Shown: piece by piece, positions 1 to 8,161 of the stretch
How positions within the stretch are numbered: position 1 is the first letter of the stretch
Layout: each line of letters starts with the position of its first letter
NCBI GenBank assembly: GCA_017380615.1
Contig: JAFODQ010000022.1
Location: 1 to 32,598, forward strand
DNA length: 32,598 nt
Source of the DNA: Clostridia bacterium
GTDB lineage: Bacteria > Bacillota > Clostridia > Oscillospirales > Acutalibacteraceae
Reading direction: 5' to 3'
Program-made: the position numbers and the translations under genes
The notes under the pieces: model-generated
What the model was told of the DNA's origin: nothing
The model's database searches: none
Seen by the model: the letters and a program-made list of their open reading frames with translations, nothing else

Positions 1-797
1 AGTCCCAAAGGCTGGCAAACAGGGATAACACCGTGAAGTCCACCATAAACAAGGTCAAGCCCCATGTGGGGATTTTCCTTGTGGGTTTCATTGAGAATGG
101 CTGAAATCTCATTGTCCTCAGGCCTTGTGAAGCGACAAACAAGAACATCCACACGGTCAAATTCCGTAATGAGCCAGCTGAAGCCCACATTGCCATCGTC
201 CTTGAAATAGATGTTATAATCTGTTTGTGGCTCGGGAGCCTCAGGCACACGGTTGAAATATCCTCTGTATGAGTAAATAACATCATATTTATTTATGGGT
301 CTGTTCACCTTCAGGTGCTCGGGAAGCTTTGTTCTCAATGGGGAATTAACACCGCAGGCATCCACAACAAGGTCGGCATAGTAAGTGCCCTTGTTGGTTA
401 AAACACCTGCAACTCTGCTACCAAGAAGCACAGGTGAGAGAGCTTCTTCGCCGTAACGGATGCTCACACCCTCTTTCTCGGCAACGGAAAAGAGATAATT
501 GCTCAACTCAATTCTGTCCACAAGAAGAGAGGTTTCGGTACCCTCGGGGAGAGTGAGTGTGCCTGATTCGGGCTTTTCAGGCACAAAGGTGATAACATTT
601 TTTCCACGCCTGAAATATTCAGGGATTTCAATTCCTGCGTAATCAAAGGCAGGCATATCAATAGCATCTGTCTGTGCAATTCCGAGAGAATCCTTATTCT
701 GCTTTTCGAATAATGTTACCTTGTAGCCCTTTCGGACAAGGTTGATTGCACACACAAGGCCACCATTGCCGCCACCTGCAACAATAATTTCTGCCAT
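1..797 (-). CDS. FAD-dependent oxidoreductase, C-terminus cut by window edge
   Basis: The reading frame is open from an ATG at 797 to the left edge, so only about 265 N-terminal residues are visible. The protein opens MAEIIVAGGGNGGLVCAINL, a Rossmann dinucleotide-binding fold with a glycine-rich loop, followed about 30 residues in by an acidic residue (TLFEK) that usually binds the FAD ribose. Later VVDACGVNSPLR resembles the second FAD contact of the geranylgeranyl-reductase/PHBH-like flavoprotein family. A strong CGGAGGGG ribosome site lies 5 nt upstream of the ATG. The substrate cannot be told. The gene is divergent from the rimP operon and has its own promoter. The family call is fairly secure; anything more specific would be a guess. 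Confidence 0.8.
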   Translation of the reverse strand, partial: MAEIIVAGGGNGGLVCAINLVRKGYKVTLFEKQNKDSLGIAQTDAIDMPAFDYAGIEIPEYFRRGKNVITFVPEKPESGTLTLPEGTETSLLVDRIELSNYLFSVAEKEGVSIRYGEEALSPVLLGSRVAGVLTNKGTYYADLVVDACGVNSPLRTKLPEHLKVNRPINKYDVIYSYRGYFNRVPEAPEPQTDYNIYFKDDGNVGFSWLITEFDRVDVLVCRFTRPEDNEISAILNETHKENPHMGLDLVYGGLHGVIPVCQPLG

Positions 798-827
798 AGA
801 GACCCCTCCGTGAGAATTTCTATAAAT

Positions 828-856
828 AATATATCACACTAATGTAAGTTTTACAA
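828..856 (-). promoter_or_regulatory. sigma-A-type promoter of the FAD oxidoreductase
   Basis: On the minus strand TTGTAA (851-856) and TATATT (828-833) are separated by 17 bp. The -10 is preceded by TGTGA, giving an extended -10 (TGnTATATT). The predicted start is about 25 nt upstream of the ATG at 797. Confidence 0.65.
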
Positions 857-947
857 ATAAATCCGTAAATCTTTTGAGGAAAACTTAATAAAAACCACAA
901 AAAATCTACAATCTATATATAAATGTATAAAAAATAGGAAAAAATGG

Positions 948-976
948 TTGCAAATCCCGAAATAATGTGTTATATT
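948..976 (+). promoter_or_regulatory. sigma-A-type promoter of the rimP-nusA-infB operon
   Basis: TTGCAA (948-953), a 17-bp spacer and TATATT (971-976), with TG at 968-969 making an extended -10. Transcription would start near 983, about 85 nt before rimP. No other equally good promoter lies between here and rimP. Confidence 0.65.
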
Positions 977-1001
977 CTCACTGTAAGAATATTCGATTGA
1001 G

Positions 1002-1025
1002 TGAGAGCAGGGCAACCTGCTCTCA
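1002..1025 (+). promoter_or_regulatory. leader hairpin upstream of rimP
   Basis: TGAGAGCAGG (1002-1011) pairs perfectly with CCTGCTCTCA (1016-1025) around a GCAA tetraloop. It lies inside the predicted 5' leader of the operon. A short TCTTT follows, so it is at best a weak terminator. It could be an RNA-stabilising hairpin, or an attenuation or protein-binding site for this NusA-encoding operon. Confidence 0.6.
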
Positions 1026-1066
1026 TCTTTATTGTATGATTCATCAATTGTAAAAGAGGTGCTGAT

Positions 1067-1528
1067 TTGGCAAAGAACACAGTTTCCCTTGTCTGGGATA
1101 TTGCACAGCCAATTGCTGAGGAGCTTGGTCTTGTGCTGTGGGATGTTGTTTTCGAAAAGGAAGGCGCATGCTATTACCTCAGAATTTTTATCGACAAGGA
1201 TGGTGGCGTTGGCATTGAGGATTGTGTCAATATGAGCCACGCTCTCGACAAGCCTCTTGATGAGGCAGATCCCGTTGACAGACAATATAACCTTCAGGTT
1301 TCCTCTCCGGGCATTGAAAGAAAGCTCACAAGAGATTTCCATTTCGATTACGCAATGGATGAAAAGGTTATTTTAAGGCTTATAAGACCCTTTGAAAACA
1401 AGAGAGAATTCAGAGGTGTGCTTATCGATTACAGCGAAACAGGCGCAGTGACCATTGAGTTTGAAGATGAAACTACAATGACGGCTGAGAAAAAAGAAAT
1501 AGCCTGGATTAAATTAGATGACTTTTAA
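1067..1528 (+). CDS. rimP: ribosome maturation factor RimP
   Basis: RimP binds the 30S subunit and helps late assembly of its head. The 153-residue product has the usual family length. Its N-terminal domain runs through LGLVLWDVVFEKEGACYYLRIFIDKDGGVGIEDC, followed by SHALDKPLDEADPVDRQYNLQVSSPGIERKL, the family signature. The C-terminal Sm-like part carries the FRGVLIDY segment. The start is a TTG, because no ATG in this frame fits the family N-terminus; a GAGGTG ribosome site (1056-1061) sits 5 nt upstream. It is the first gene of the operon and is followed by nusA, the classical order. The TTG start and the repeat element overlapping its stop codon are the only unusual points. Confidence 0.95.
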   Translation: MAKNTVSLVWDIAQPIAEELGLVLWDVVFEKEGACYYLRIFIDKDGGVGIEDCVNMSHALDKPLDEADPVDRQYNLQVSSPGIERKLTRDFHFDYAMDEKVILRLIRPFENKREFRGVLIDYSETGAVTIEFEDETTMTAEKKEIAWIKLDDF

Positions 1529-1627
1529 AATTCAAATATTTGGCGACTGACTTGATTTTCATTCTCGGCGTATCACATACGCCGTCAAATTTCAAACCTG
1601 CGTCATTCATCCAAATCTTTGAATTTT
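1527..1627 (+). repeat. small intergenic element with near-perfect terminal inverted repeats (copy 1)
   Basis: A 17-nt segment at 1527-1543 (AAAATTCAAATATTTGG) is the reverse complement of 1611-1627 with one mismatch. Inside lies a perfect hairpin, CGGCGTAT-CAC-ATACGCCG (1566-1584). The element is about 100 bp and starts on the last two bases of the rimP stop codon. As RNA it could fold into a long stem capped by the inner hairpin. The shape resembles a MITE-like or REP-like intergenic element, but it could equally be a structured cis-RNA. No protein is convincingly encoded. Confidence 0.7.
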
Positions 1628-1701
1628 GGATTAAAGTAAATTGGCGACTGACTTGATTTTCATTCTCGGCGTATCACATACGCCGTCAAATTTCAAACCT
1701 G
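1540..1701 (+). repeat. 61-bp exact tandem direct repeat with internal hairpin, rimP-nusA gap
   Basis: Bases 1540-1600 and 1641-1701 are identical over 61 bp (both begin TTGGCGACTGACTTG and end TTTCAAACCTG), with a repeat period of 101 bp. Each copy contains the hairpin CGGCGTAT-CAC-ATACGCCG. The roughly 40 bp after each copy are also recognisably similar but diverged (CCAAATCTTTGAATTTTGG against CCAAACCTCTGAGTTCGG). So the core is conserved while the tails differ. The two copies fill most of the 311-bp gap. I saw no further copy in this window. Confidence 0.85.
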
Positions 1702-1839
1702 AGATGTCCATCCAAACCTCTGAGTTCGGAATTATGGTAATACGGAAAACAGCTTTCCGTGTTGTGGGCTTTAAAAGCTCAATAAATTCAGTTAAAAATT
1801 TTTCACATAAATTTATCATTGAAAGGATTGGTAAGAAAA

Positions 1840-2928
1840 ATGGCACGTAAATCCACAAAACCCACAAGCAAAAACAAAGAGTTTTTTGAAGCGATTGCAT
1901 TGCTTGAGCAGGAGAGGGGTATTCCTGCAGACTACCTTCTTGAGAAGGTGTGCAATGCTATTGTAACATCAGTAAGGAAAGAATATGGCGGAGCAGATGT
2001 TGTTTTTGTTGATTGCAACACTGAAAAGCAAGAGCTTCGTGTATATCTCAGAAAGCTTGTTGTTGAAGAAATCGAAAATGAGTTCACAGAAATTCTTCAG
2101 GAGGAAGCACAGAAGTACAAGAAGAATGCTCTTGTTGGTGATTTCGTTGAAATTCCTCTTGAGACAAAGCAGTTCGGCAGAATTGCAGCAACAACTGCAA
2201 AGAATGTTATCAGAGGAGATATCCACGATGCTGAAAGAGGTCTCATGCTCAAGGAGTTTGAGTCAAAGCAGAAGGAGCTCGTTACAGGTAAGGTTCAGAG
2301 CGTTGACCCTGAATCAGGCAATGTAACTCTTGAAATCGGCAAGGCTGTTGTTGTTCTTCCTAAGAGCCGTCAGATTCCCGGTGAAACCTTCAAGGAGGGT
2401 CAGCTCACCAAGGTTTACATTGAAGGCATCAAGGACACAACAAAGGGTCCGAAGGCAATGATTTCAAGAACACATTCAGGTCTTGTTAAGAGACTTTTCG
2501 AGACAGAGGTTCCTGAGATTTACGATGGCGTTGTTGAAATCAAGGCTGTTGCCCGTGATGCCGGCTCAAGAACAAAGCTTGCTGTATGGTCAAAGGATGA
2601 AAATGTTGACCCGATTGGTGCTTGTATCGGTCCGAAGGGCAGCCGTGTAGGAACAATTGTTGATATTCTCGGCGGTGAGAAGATTGATGTTGTTATCTAC
2701 AACGAAGACCCTGCAAAGTATATCGCAGCAGCACTTGCTCCTGCAGATGTGCTTTCAGTTGAAATGGATGCAGAAAATCCGAATGCCTGCCATGTAACAG
2801 TTCCTGATACACAGCTTTCACTTGCAATCGGCAACAAGGGACAGAATGTTCGTCTTGCTGCAAAGCTTACAGGCTGGAAGATAGATATTAACCCTGAAAG
2901 TGGTTTCTATATTCCTCAGAATTCGTGA
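1840..2928 (+). CDS. nusA: transcription termination/antitermination factor NusA
   Basis: NusA binds RNA polymerase and nascent RNA and modulates pausing, termination and antitermination. From the ATG at 1840 the product is 362 residues, the usual Firmicutes length, without the C-terminal acidic repeats of Proteobacteria. Domains in order: polymerase-binding N-terminal domain (to about 140, NKEFFEAIALLEQERGI near the start), S1 domain (about 140-215, VTGKVQSVDPESGNVTLEIG), KH1 (GACIGPKGSRV) and KH2 (LSLAIGNKGQNVRLAAKL). A TTG at 1819 would add seven residues, but ATG gives the normal family start; AAAGGA lies 12 nt upstream, a rather long spacing. The gene follows the duplicated repeat element and precedes ylxR by 8 nt. 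Confidence 0.95.
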   Translation: MARKSTKPTSKNKEFFEAIALLEQERGIPADYLLEKVCNAIVTSVRKEYGGADVVFVDCNTEKQELRVYLRKLVVEEIENEFTEILQEEAQKYKKNALVGDFVEIPLETKQFGRIAATTAKNVIRGDIHDAERGLMLKEFESKQKELVTGKVQSVDPESGNVTLEIGKAVVVLPKSRQIPGETFKEGQLTKVYIEGIKDTTKGPKAMISRTHSGLVKRLFETEVPEIYDGVVEIKAVARDAGSRTKLAVWSKDENVDPIGACIGPKGSRVGTIVDILGGEKIDVVIYNEDPAKYIAAALAPADVLSVEMDAENPNACHVTVPDTQLSLAIGNKGQNVRLAAKLTGWKIDINPESGFYIPQNS

Positions 2929-2936
2929 GGTAACAA

Positions 2937-3194
2937 ATGGCAGAAAAGAAAATTCCAATGAGAAAATGCCTTGGCTGTAATGAGATGAAGCCCAAAAAAG
3001 AGCTTATCCGTGCAGTAAAAAGTCCCGATGGAGAAATCAGTCTGGACCTGACAGGCAAGAAATCAGGCAGGGGCGCATATATTTGCCCTGACAAAAAATG
3101 TTTTGATAAAGCCCGTAAGGGCAAGAGGCTGGAGAAGGCCCTTGAAACATCTATACCCGAGGCGGTATATGAGGAGATGGCAAACCAGCTTTGA
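2937..3194 (+). CDS. ylxR: YlxR/RnpM family RNA-binding protein
   Basis: Small basic protein of 85 residues with the family hallmarks PMRKCLGCNEMKPKKELIR near the N-terminus and SGRGAYICPDKKCFDKA in the middle. Four cysteines lie in those two motifs. YlxR proteins are nucleic-acid binders; the Bacillus member has been described as a modulator of RNase P (RnpM). The start has a GAGGTAA ribosome site overlapping the nusA stop, so translation is probably coupled. The place between nusA and ylxQ is the conserved Firmicutes order and supports the call. Confidence 0.93.
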   Translation: MAEKKIPMRKCLGCNEMKPKKELIRAVKSPDGEISLDLTGKKSGRGAYICPDKKCFDKARKGKRLEKALETSIPEAVYEEMANQL

Positions 3195-3221
3195 ATCAAT
3201 CTGAAAGGACTGTGGCAGACT

Positions 3222-3536
3222 TTGAATATTAAGGATGCAATGGGATTTCTCGGACTGTGCAGAAAAGCTAACATGCTTTGCTGCGGACACGATGCAGTTA
3301 AGGAATCAATTTTGAAATCCAGAGCACAGCTTGTGATGCTCTCTTCGGATGCCTCTGAGAGGCTTGAGAGAGAAATGAAATATCTTTGCACGGCAGATGC
3401 AAGAGATATCACCGTTGCGAGAACAGCTTGTTCAATGGAGGATTTTGCCGCAGGTATCGGAAAGAAATCGGCGGTTTATTCCGTAACAGATGCGGGATTT
3501 GCCACAAAAATACTTCAAAAATTCATGGAGGAATAA
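3222..3536 (+). CDS. ylxQ: YlxQ, L7Ae/L30e/Gadd45-like RNA-binding protein
   Basis: The 104-residue product has the L7Ae fold signature: [22 protein letters not shown] at the start and an [11 protein letters not shown] core strand. Members bind kink-turn-like RNA and are thought to act on the ribosome or RNase P. The start is a TTG at 3222, with AAAGGAC about 12 nt upstream. No ATG in frame would keep the conserved N-terminal helix. The stop is one base before the infB start, and the infB ribosome site (GGAGG) lies inside this gene's last codons, so the two are translationally coupled. The exact function is not settled for the family. Confidence 0.88.
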   Translation: MNIKDAMGFLGLCRKANMLCCGHDAVKESILKSRAQLVMLSSDASERLEREMKYLCTADARDITVARTACSMEDFAAGIGKKSAVYSVTDAGFATKILQKFMEE

Positions 3537-3537
3537 G

Positions 3538-5955
3538 ATGACCACTAAATATAAAGTCAGTGAAGTCGCAAAAGACTTCGGTTTACAAAGCAAAGCTATT
3601 ATAGATCTTCTTGCAAAGCATTTTGAAGAGCCGAAGAAATCATCCTCTGCTCTTGACACAGTGGAGCTTGATGTAATCTTTGATGTTCTTTCACAGGAAA
3701 ATGCTGTTGAAAGCTTTGATGCATATTTTGCAATGAAGAAGGAAGAAAAGAAGCCTGAGCCAAAGAAGGAGACACCCAAGGCAGAAAAGAAGCCTGAACA
3801 GAAGAAGGCTGCTCCAAAGGCAGAAAAGAAGCCGGAGCCTAAAAAGGATGCTCCAAAGGCAGACAAGAAGGCTGAACCAAGGAAGGATGCTCCTGCAGAG
3901 AAGAAGCACGGAGAAAGCAGCCTTAATCCGTTCAAAAAGCACGAAAAGAAAAACGATGGTCCTATGCAGTCAAGAACAAAGGGCGAAAAGCGTACCATCG
4001 ACACAAGAGCAGACAATATTCAGCTTGATAAGTATAATGAGAGATATGAAAATATCGCTCCCGTTCATTCAATCAACGATAATGTTCAGACAAAGCAGAA
4101 AATCAAGCAGAAGAGTCAGCAGTACAAAAAGCAGGGCATGCGCTCCAAGCGTAAGGAAAGTGAAGCAGAGCGCTTGAAGAGAATTGAGGCAGAGCGCGCA
4201 AAGAAGACACTTGTTATCACAGTGCCTGAGGAAATCACAGTTGCTGACCTTGCTGCAATGCTCAAGAGAACAGCAGCTGAGGTTGTTAAGAAGCTCTTCA
4301 CTCTCGGTATGATGGCAACAGTTAATCAGGTTATTGACTACGATACAGCAGAAATCGTTGCAACAGAGCTTGGCGCAAAGGTTAAGAAGGAAGTTGTTAT
4401 CACCATTGAGGACAGAATCATAGATGACCATGAGGATAACGAGGAGGACCTTCTTCCAAGAAGCCCCGTTGTTTGTGTTATGGGTCACGTTGACCACGGT
4501 AAGACCTCTCTTCTTGACGCTATCAAGAACACATCTGTTACAGAGACAGAGGCAGGCGGTATCACACAGCACCTTGGTGCTTACAGAGTGCACATCAATG
4601 GTCAGGATATCACATTCCTTGACACCCCTGGTCACGCAGCCTTCACAGCAATGCGTGCAAGAGGTGCAATGGCAACAGATATTGCAATTCTCGTTGTTGC
4701 GGCAGACGATGGTATTATGCCACAGACAATTGAGGCTATTAACCATGCAAAGGCAGCAGGCGTTTCAATCGTTGTTGCAATCAACAAAATGGATAAGCCG
4801 GATGCTTCTCCTGATAAGATTATGCAGCAGCTCACAGAGCATGAGCTTATTCCTGAGGAATGGGGCGGCGATGTAATCTGTGTTCCCGTTTCAGCAAAAA
4901 CAAGAATGAACATTGACACTCTTCTTGAGTCAGTTCTTCTTGTTGCAGAAATGAAGGAGCTTAAGGCTAATCCAAACCGTGCAGGTAAGGGTATTGTTAT
5001 TGAAGCACGTCTTGACAAGGGTCGTGGCCCTGTTGCTACTCTTCTTGTTCAGAACGGTACACTCAAGTCAGGCGATATCATTGTTGCAGGCACTGCAGTT
5101 GGTAGAGTCCGTGTAATGACAGATGACAAGGGCAACAAGGTTAACGAAGCAGGTCCATCTGTTCCTGTTGAAATCACAGGTCTTGCAGAGGTGCCGACCG
5201 GTGGTGATGCATTCGACTGTGTAAGCGATGAAAGACTTGCCCGTGAGCTTGTTGAGCAGAGAAAGACCTCACAGAAGGAAGAGGCATTCCGTTCAATGCA
5301 GAAGGTTACTCTTGATAACCTCTTCGATTCAATCAACGAAGGCTCACTTAAGGATCTTAACATCATTGTTAAGGCAGACGTTCAGGGTTCGGTTGAGGCT
5401 GTTCGTCAGAGTCTTGAAAAGCTTTCAAATGAAGAGGTTCGTGTTAAGGTTATCCACGGTGGTGTTGGTGCAATCAATGAATCAGACGTTATGCTTGCAA
5501 ATGCATCAAACGCTCTCATTGTCGGCTTTAATGTTCGTCCCGACCCGGTTGCAGAGCAGAATGCAGAGCGAGACAGCGTTGAAATGAGAATGTACAGAGT
5601 TATTTACGACTGTATTGAAGAGGTTGAAGCAGCTATCAAGGGTATGCTTGCACCTAAATATCGCGATGTTGAAATGGGTAAGGCAGAGGTTCGTAATGTA
5701 TTTAAGCTTTCAAGCTCAGGAACAATTGCCGGCTCATATGTAACAGAAGGTAAAATCACAAGAAATTCAAAAATCCGTGTTGTTCGTGACGGTATCGTTA
5801 TTTTCGAGGATGAAATTGCATCTCTTAAGAGATTCAAGGACGACCAGCGTGAGGTAGCATCAGGCTATGAATGTGGTATCGGTCTTGAAAGATTCAACGA
5901 CATCAAGGAAGGCGATATCCTCGAGGCATATATTGTAGAGGAGTACAGAGATTAA
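3538..5955 (+). CDS. infB: translation initiation factor IF-2
   Basis: IF-2 is the GTPase that recruits formyl-methionyl-tRNA to the 30S subunit and promotes 50S joining. From the ATG at 3538 it has 805 residues. The N-terminal IF2_N helix ([20 protein letters not shown]) is followed by a lysine/proline-rich linker of 13-residue repeats, then a second IF2_N-like domain ([21 protein letters not shown]). The G domain shows GHVDHGKTS (from residue 316), [20 protein letters not shown] and NKMD, followed by domains II-IV. An upstream ATG at 3490 lies inside ylxQ and is not used, because GGAGGAATAAG directly precedes 3538. It sits in the standard operon position. Confidence 0.97.
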   Translation: MTTKYKVSEVAKDFGLQSKAIIDLLAKHFEEPKKSSSALDTVELDVIFDVLSQENAVESFDAYFAMKKEEKKPEPKKETPKAEKKPEQKKAAPKAEKKPEPKKDAPKADKKAEPRKDAPAEKKHGESSLNPFKKHEKKNDGPMQSRTKGEKRTIDTRADNIQLDKYNERYENIAPVHSINDNVQTKQKIKQKSQQYKKQGMRSKRKESEAERLKRIEAERAKKTLVITVPEEITVADLAAMLKRTAAEVVKKLFTLGMMATVNQVIDYDTAEIVATELGAKVKKEVVITIEDRIIDDHEDNEEDLLPRSPVVCVMGHVDHGKTSLLDAIKNTSVTETEAGGITQHLGAYRVHINGQDITFLDTPGHAAFTAMRARGAMATDIAILVVAADDGIMPQTIEAINHAKAAGVSIVVAINKMDKPDASPDKIMQQLTEHELIPEEWGGDVICVPVSAKTRMNIDTLLESVLLVAEMKELKANPNRAGKGIVIEARLDKGRGPVATLLVQNGTLKSGDIIVAGTAVGRVRVMTDDKGNKVNEAGPSVPVEITGLAEVPTGGDAFDCVSDERLARELVEQRKTSQKEEAFRSMQKVTLDNLFDSINEGSLKDLNIIVKADVQGSVEAVRQSLEKLSNEEVRVKVIHGGVGAINESDVMLANASNALIVGFNVRPDPVAEQNAERDSVEMRMYRVIYDCIEEVEAAIKGMLAPKYRDVEMGKAEVRNVFKLSSSGTIAGSYVTEGKITRNSKIRVVRDGIVIFEDEIASLKRFKDDQREVASGYECGIGLERFNDIKEGDILEAYIVEEYRD
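3748..3900 (+). repeat. degenerate 39-bp tandem repeat in the infB linker
   Basis: Four consecutive units of 13 codons, beginning at 3748, 3787, 3826 and 3865 (the last one codon shorter), encode variants of [13 protein letters not shown]. They form the charged, probably unstructured linker between the two N-terminal domains of IF-2. Such linkers vary greatly in length between species, and repeat number may vary between strains. Confidence 0.85.
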
Positions 5956-5958
5956 TCC

Positions 5959-6318
5959 ATGGGAACATATAAACAGAACAGAACCGCTGAAGATATAAGG
6001 CGTGAGATTTCTGCTATTGTGCGTGAGCTTAAGGACCCAAGAGTCTCAGACCACCTTATCAGCGTGGCAAGAGCAGAGGTTTCATCAGATTCATCCTATG
6101 TTAAAGTTTATGTAAGTGCTGTTGAGGGCATTGAGGTTGCAAAGGCTGCCACAAAAGCCCTCACCGGTGCTACCGGCTTCATCCGTAGAGAAATAGGCAA
6201 AAGACTTGGCTTGAGAAAAACTCCCGAGCTCAAGTTTGTGGCTGATAATTCTATCGAATACGGTATGAGCATTGTTAAAAAGCTTGAGGAAATATCAAAT
6301 AATTCAAAAGAGGACTAA
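5959..6318 (+). CDS. rbfA: 30S ribosome-binding factor RbfA
   Basis: RbfA is a cold-shock-type 16S rRNA processing and 30S maturation factor. The 119-residue protein has the expected KH-like pattern: RTAEDIRREISAIVRELKDPRVS at the start, then VSSDSSYVKVYVSAVEG, and RREIGKRLGLRKTPELKFVADNSIEYG near the end. It starts 3 nt after the infB stop. The best ribosome site, GAGGAG (5938-5943), is 15 nt away, so coupling to infB translation is likely. The infB-rbfA-nrnA-truB order is typical of Firmicutes. Confidence 0.95.
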   Translation: MGTYKQNRTAEDIRREISAIVRELKDPRVSDHLISVARAEVSSDSSYVKVYVSAVEGIEVAKAATKALTGATGFIRREIGKRLGLRKTPELKFVADNSIEYGMSIVKKLEEISNNSKED

Positions 6319-6323
6319 TTCCT

Positions 6324-7280
6324 ATGATTATTGATAAAAAAGAATGTTTGGAATTTTTTCTGAACAACGAAGAGTTTCTTGTAATATCTCATGAGCATCC
6401 CGATGGTGATACATTGGGGTGCGCATTCGCACTGTGTGAAATCCTGAAGCAGATGGGCAAAAGGAGAGCATTTGTGTGTGCAGATGAAATTACAGGAGAC
6501 TTTTCTTTTATGACAGAGGGCTTTGTTAATGATGAGCTTTCCTCTCCTGTGAGAGTTTCTGTGGATGTTGCAGATAAAAACCTTTTCGGCAAGCTGCCTG
6601 AGGACATTATCGGCAATATTGACCTTGCAATTGACCACCATATGTCACACACCATGTTTGCAGACAAGGTTTATCTTGAAAACAGAGCAGCAGCCTGCGA
6701 GATTATCTATGACCTTGCGAAGAGTCTGCCGGTTGAGATAAACAGATATATGAGAAACTGTCTTTACACAGGAATTTCCACAGATACGGGCTGCTTCAGA
6801 TATAACAACACATCTGCCTTGTCTTTCTCGATTGCGGCAAAGCTGATGGAAGCGGGTATCGATTCAGCCAGAATCAACAAGCTTATGTTTGAAACAAAAA
6901 CAAAGAGCTTTCTTAAGCTTGAAATGCTTTCCCGCGAAACACTTGAATATCACTTTAATGAAAAGTGTGCTGTTATAACAGTCAATCAGGAAATGTATAA
7001 GCAGAGTGGCTCAACAGAGCACGAGTGCTATCCCATAACTGCACTTCCAAGGCAGATTGAGGGTGTGCTTGTCGGAGTTGTCATAAAGGAAAAGGAAGAC
7101 GGCTCCTTCGGCATTTCTGTAAGAACAGACGGTGACATAGATGCTTCCGAAATCTGCGCAAGATTAGGTGGAGGTGGTCACAAGGGCGCGGCAGGCTGCC
7201 GTGCAGATTGCGGCTATGAGGAAATCAAGGAGAGAATCCTTGCTTCCGTAAAAAAATCGTTGGATGGTATTGATTTATGA
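6324..7280 (+). CDS. nrnA: DHH/DHHA1 phosphoesterase, NrnA-like oligoribonuclease/pAp phosphatase
   Basis: The 318-residue protein is a DHH-family phosphoesterase. HEHPDGDTLG (His23, Asp27, Asp29), IDHHMSH near residue 100 and STDTGCFRY form the manganese site. LGGGGHKGAAGC near the C-terminus is the DHHA1 substrate-binding motif. NrnA enzymes degrade very short oligoribonucleotides and dephosphorylate 3'-phosphoadenosine 5'-phosphate. The position between rbfA and truB is the one NrnA holds in many Firmicutes. AGAGGA lies 9 nt before the ATG, and the 3' end overlaps truB by 4 nt (ATGA). Confidence 0.9.
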   Translation: MIIDKKECLEFFLNNEEFLVISHEHPDGDTLGCAFALCEILKQMGKRRAFVCADEITGDFSFMTEGFVNDELSSPVRVSVDVADKNLFGKLPEDIIGNIDLAIDHHMSHTMFADKVYLENRAAACEIIYDLAKSLPVEINRYMRNCLYTGISTDTGCFRYNNTSALSFSIAAKLMEAGIDSARINKLMFETKTKSFLKLEMLSRETLEYHFNEKCAVITVNQEMYKQSGSTEHECYPITALPRQIEGVLVGVVIKEKEDGSFGISVRTDGDIDASEICARLGGGGHKGAAGCRADCGYEEIKERILASVKKSLDGIDL

Positions 7281-8161
7281 CGGGAATCATTCCTCTTCAC
7301 AAGGAAGAAAATATAACCTCATTTTTTGCAGTTGCCAAGGTAAGAAGAATTGTGCAGGAAAAGAAGGCAGGTCACACAGGCACGCTTGACCCCAATGCCA
7401 CCGGCGTTTTGCCGATTGCGTTAGGCGGAGCCACAAGATTTATTGAGCTTTTGCCCACCCACAAAAAAGCTTACAAGGCAACCTTTAAAACAGGTGTGCA
7501 GACAGATACCCTTGATATATGGGGAAATGTTGTAGCCACAAGTGATAAGAAAACAAACCTTCAGGAGCTTCTTGCGGCAGCAGAGAGCTTTCGTGGAGAG
7601 ATAATGCAGCTTCCACCCATGTTTTCTGCACTAAAAAAAGATGGTGTGCGTCTTTATGAGCTTGCCCGAAAGGGTGAGGAGGTTGAGAGAGAACCTCGCA
7701 AGTGCACCATATTTGAATTGGAAATAGGCGAGGCAAACGGTGAATATACACTTTATTGCAGCTGCTCTGCAGGCACATATATCCGCACACTTATAAGTGA
7801 TATCGGGGATGCTGTGGGCACGGGTGCTGTAATGACATCTCTTCAAAGAATATATGCATGTGGCGTTGAGCTGGGTGAATGCTTCACTCTTTCGCAGCTT
7901 GAGGAGTTATCAGCAAAGGGTGAGCTTGAAAAGGCAATTATTCCCGTTGATAAGCTTCTTTCAGAATATCCGTCACTGAATGTGTCGCCTAACCAGGCTG
8001 TCAGATTCAGAAACGGTGGAGATTTAATGGCAGACCGTGTAAGAGGTCTGAAGAATTACGGACTTTACAGAGTCTATGGTAACAATGAATTTTTGGGACT
8101 TGGTGAGTATTGCGAAGGCTCACAAAGTCTGACAGTAAAGCGAGTTTTTGTAGAAAAATGA
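7277..8161 (+). CDS. truB: tRNA pseudouridine-55 synthase TruB
   Basis: TruB converts U55 in the T-loop of tRNAs to pseudouridine. The 294-residue product has the catalytic motif HTGTLDPNATGVLPI with Asp38, the substrate segment KAYKATFKTGVQTDTLD, QLPPMFSALKKDGVRLYELARKG and the CSAGTYIRTLISDIG motif. The first motif, usually xxKPxGxTSxD, is here IPLHKEENITSFF, an unusual substitution away from the active site. The C-terminal 50 or so residues are a PUA-like tail. It overlaps nrnA and ribF by ATGA at each end, so the three are co-translated. Confidence 0.94.
   Translation: MTGIIPLHKEENITSFFAVAKVRRIVQEKKAGHTGTLDPNATGVLPIALGGATRFIELLPTHKKAYKATFKTGVQTDTLDIWGNVVATSDKKTNLQELLAAAESFRGEIMQLPPMFSALKKDGVRLYELARKGEEVEREPRKCTIFELEIGEANGEYTLYCSCSAGTYIRTLISDIGDAVGTGAVMTSLQRIYACGVELGECFTLSQLEELSAKGELEKAIIPVDKLLSEYPSLNVSPNQAVRFRNGGDLMADRVRGLKNYGLYRVYGNNEFLGLGEYCEGSQSLTVKRVFVEK

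Noticed and set aside
851-1342. Open minus-strand frame of 163 residues
   Set aside because: It runs antisense through rimP and the leader, with low-complexity sequence and no ribosome site or family.
1531-1741. CRISPR-like array
   Set aside because: Only two copies with a 101-bp period and similar tails, with no spacers and no cas genes; the hairpin element explains it better.
4069-4746. 225-residue minus-strand frame inside infB
   Set aside because: Antisense shadow of infB, cysteine- and asparagine-rich because of the codon bias of the real gene.
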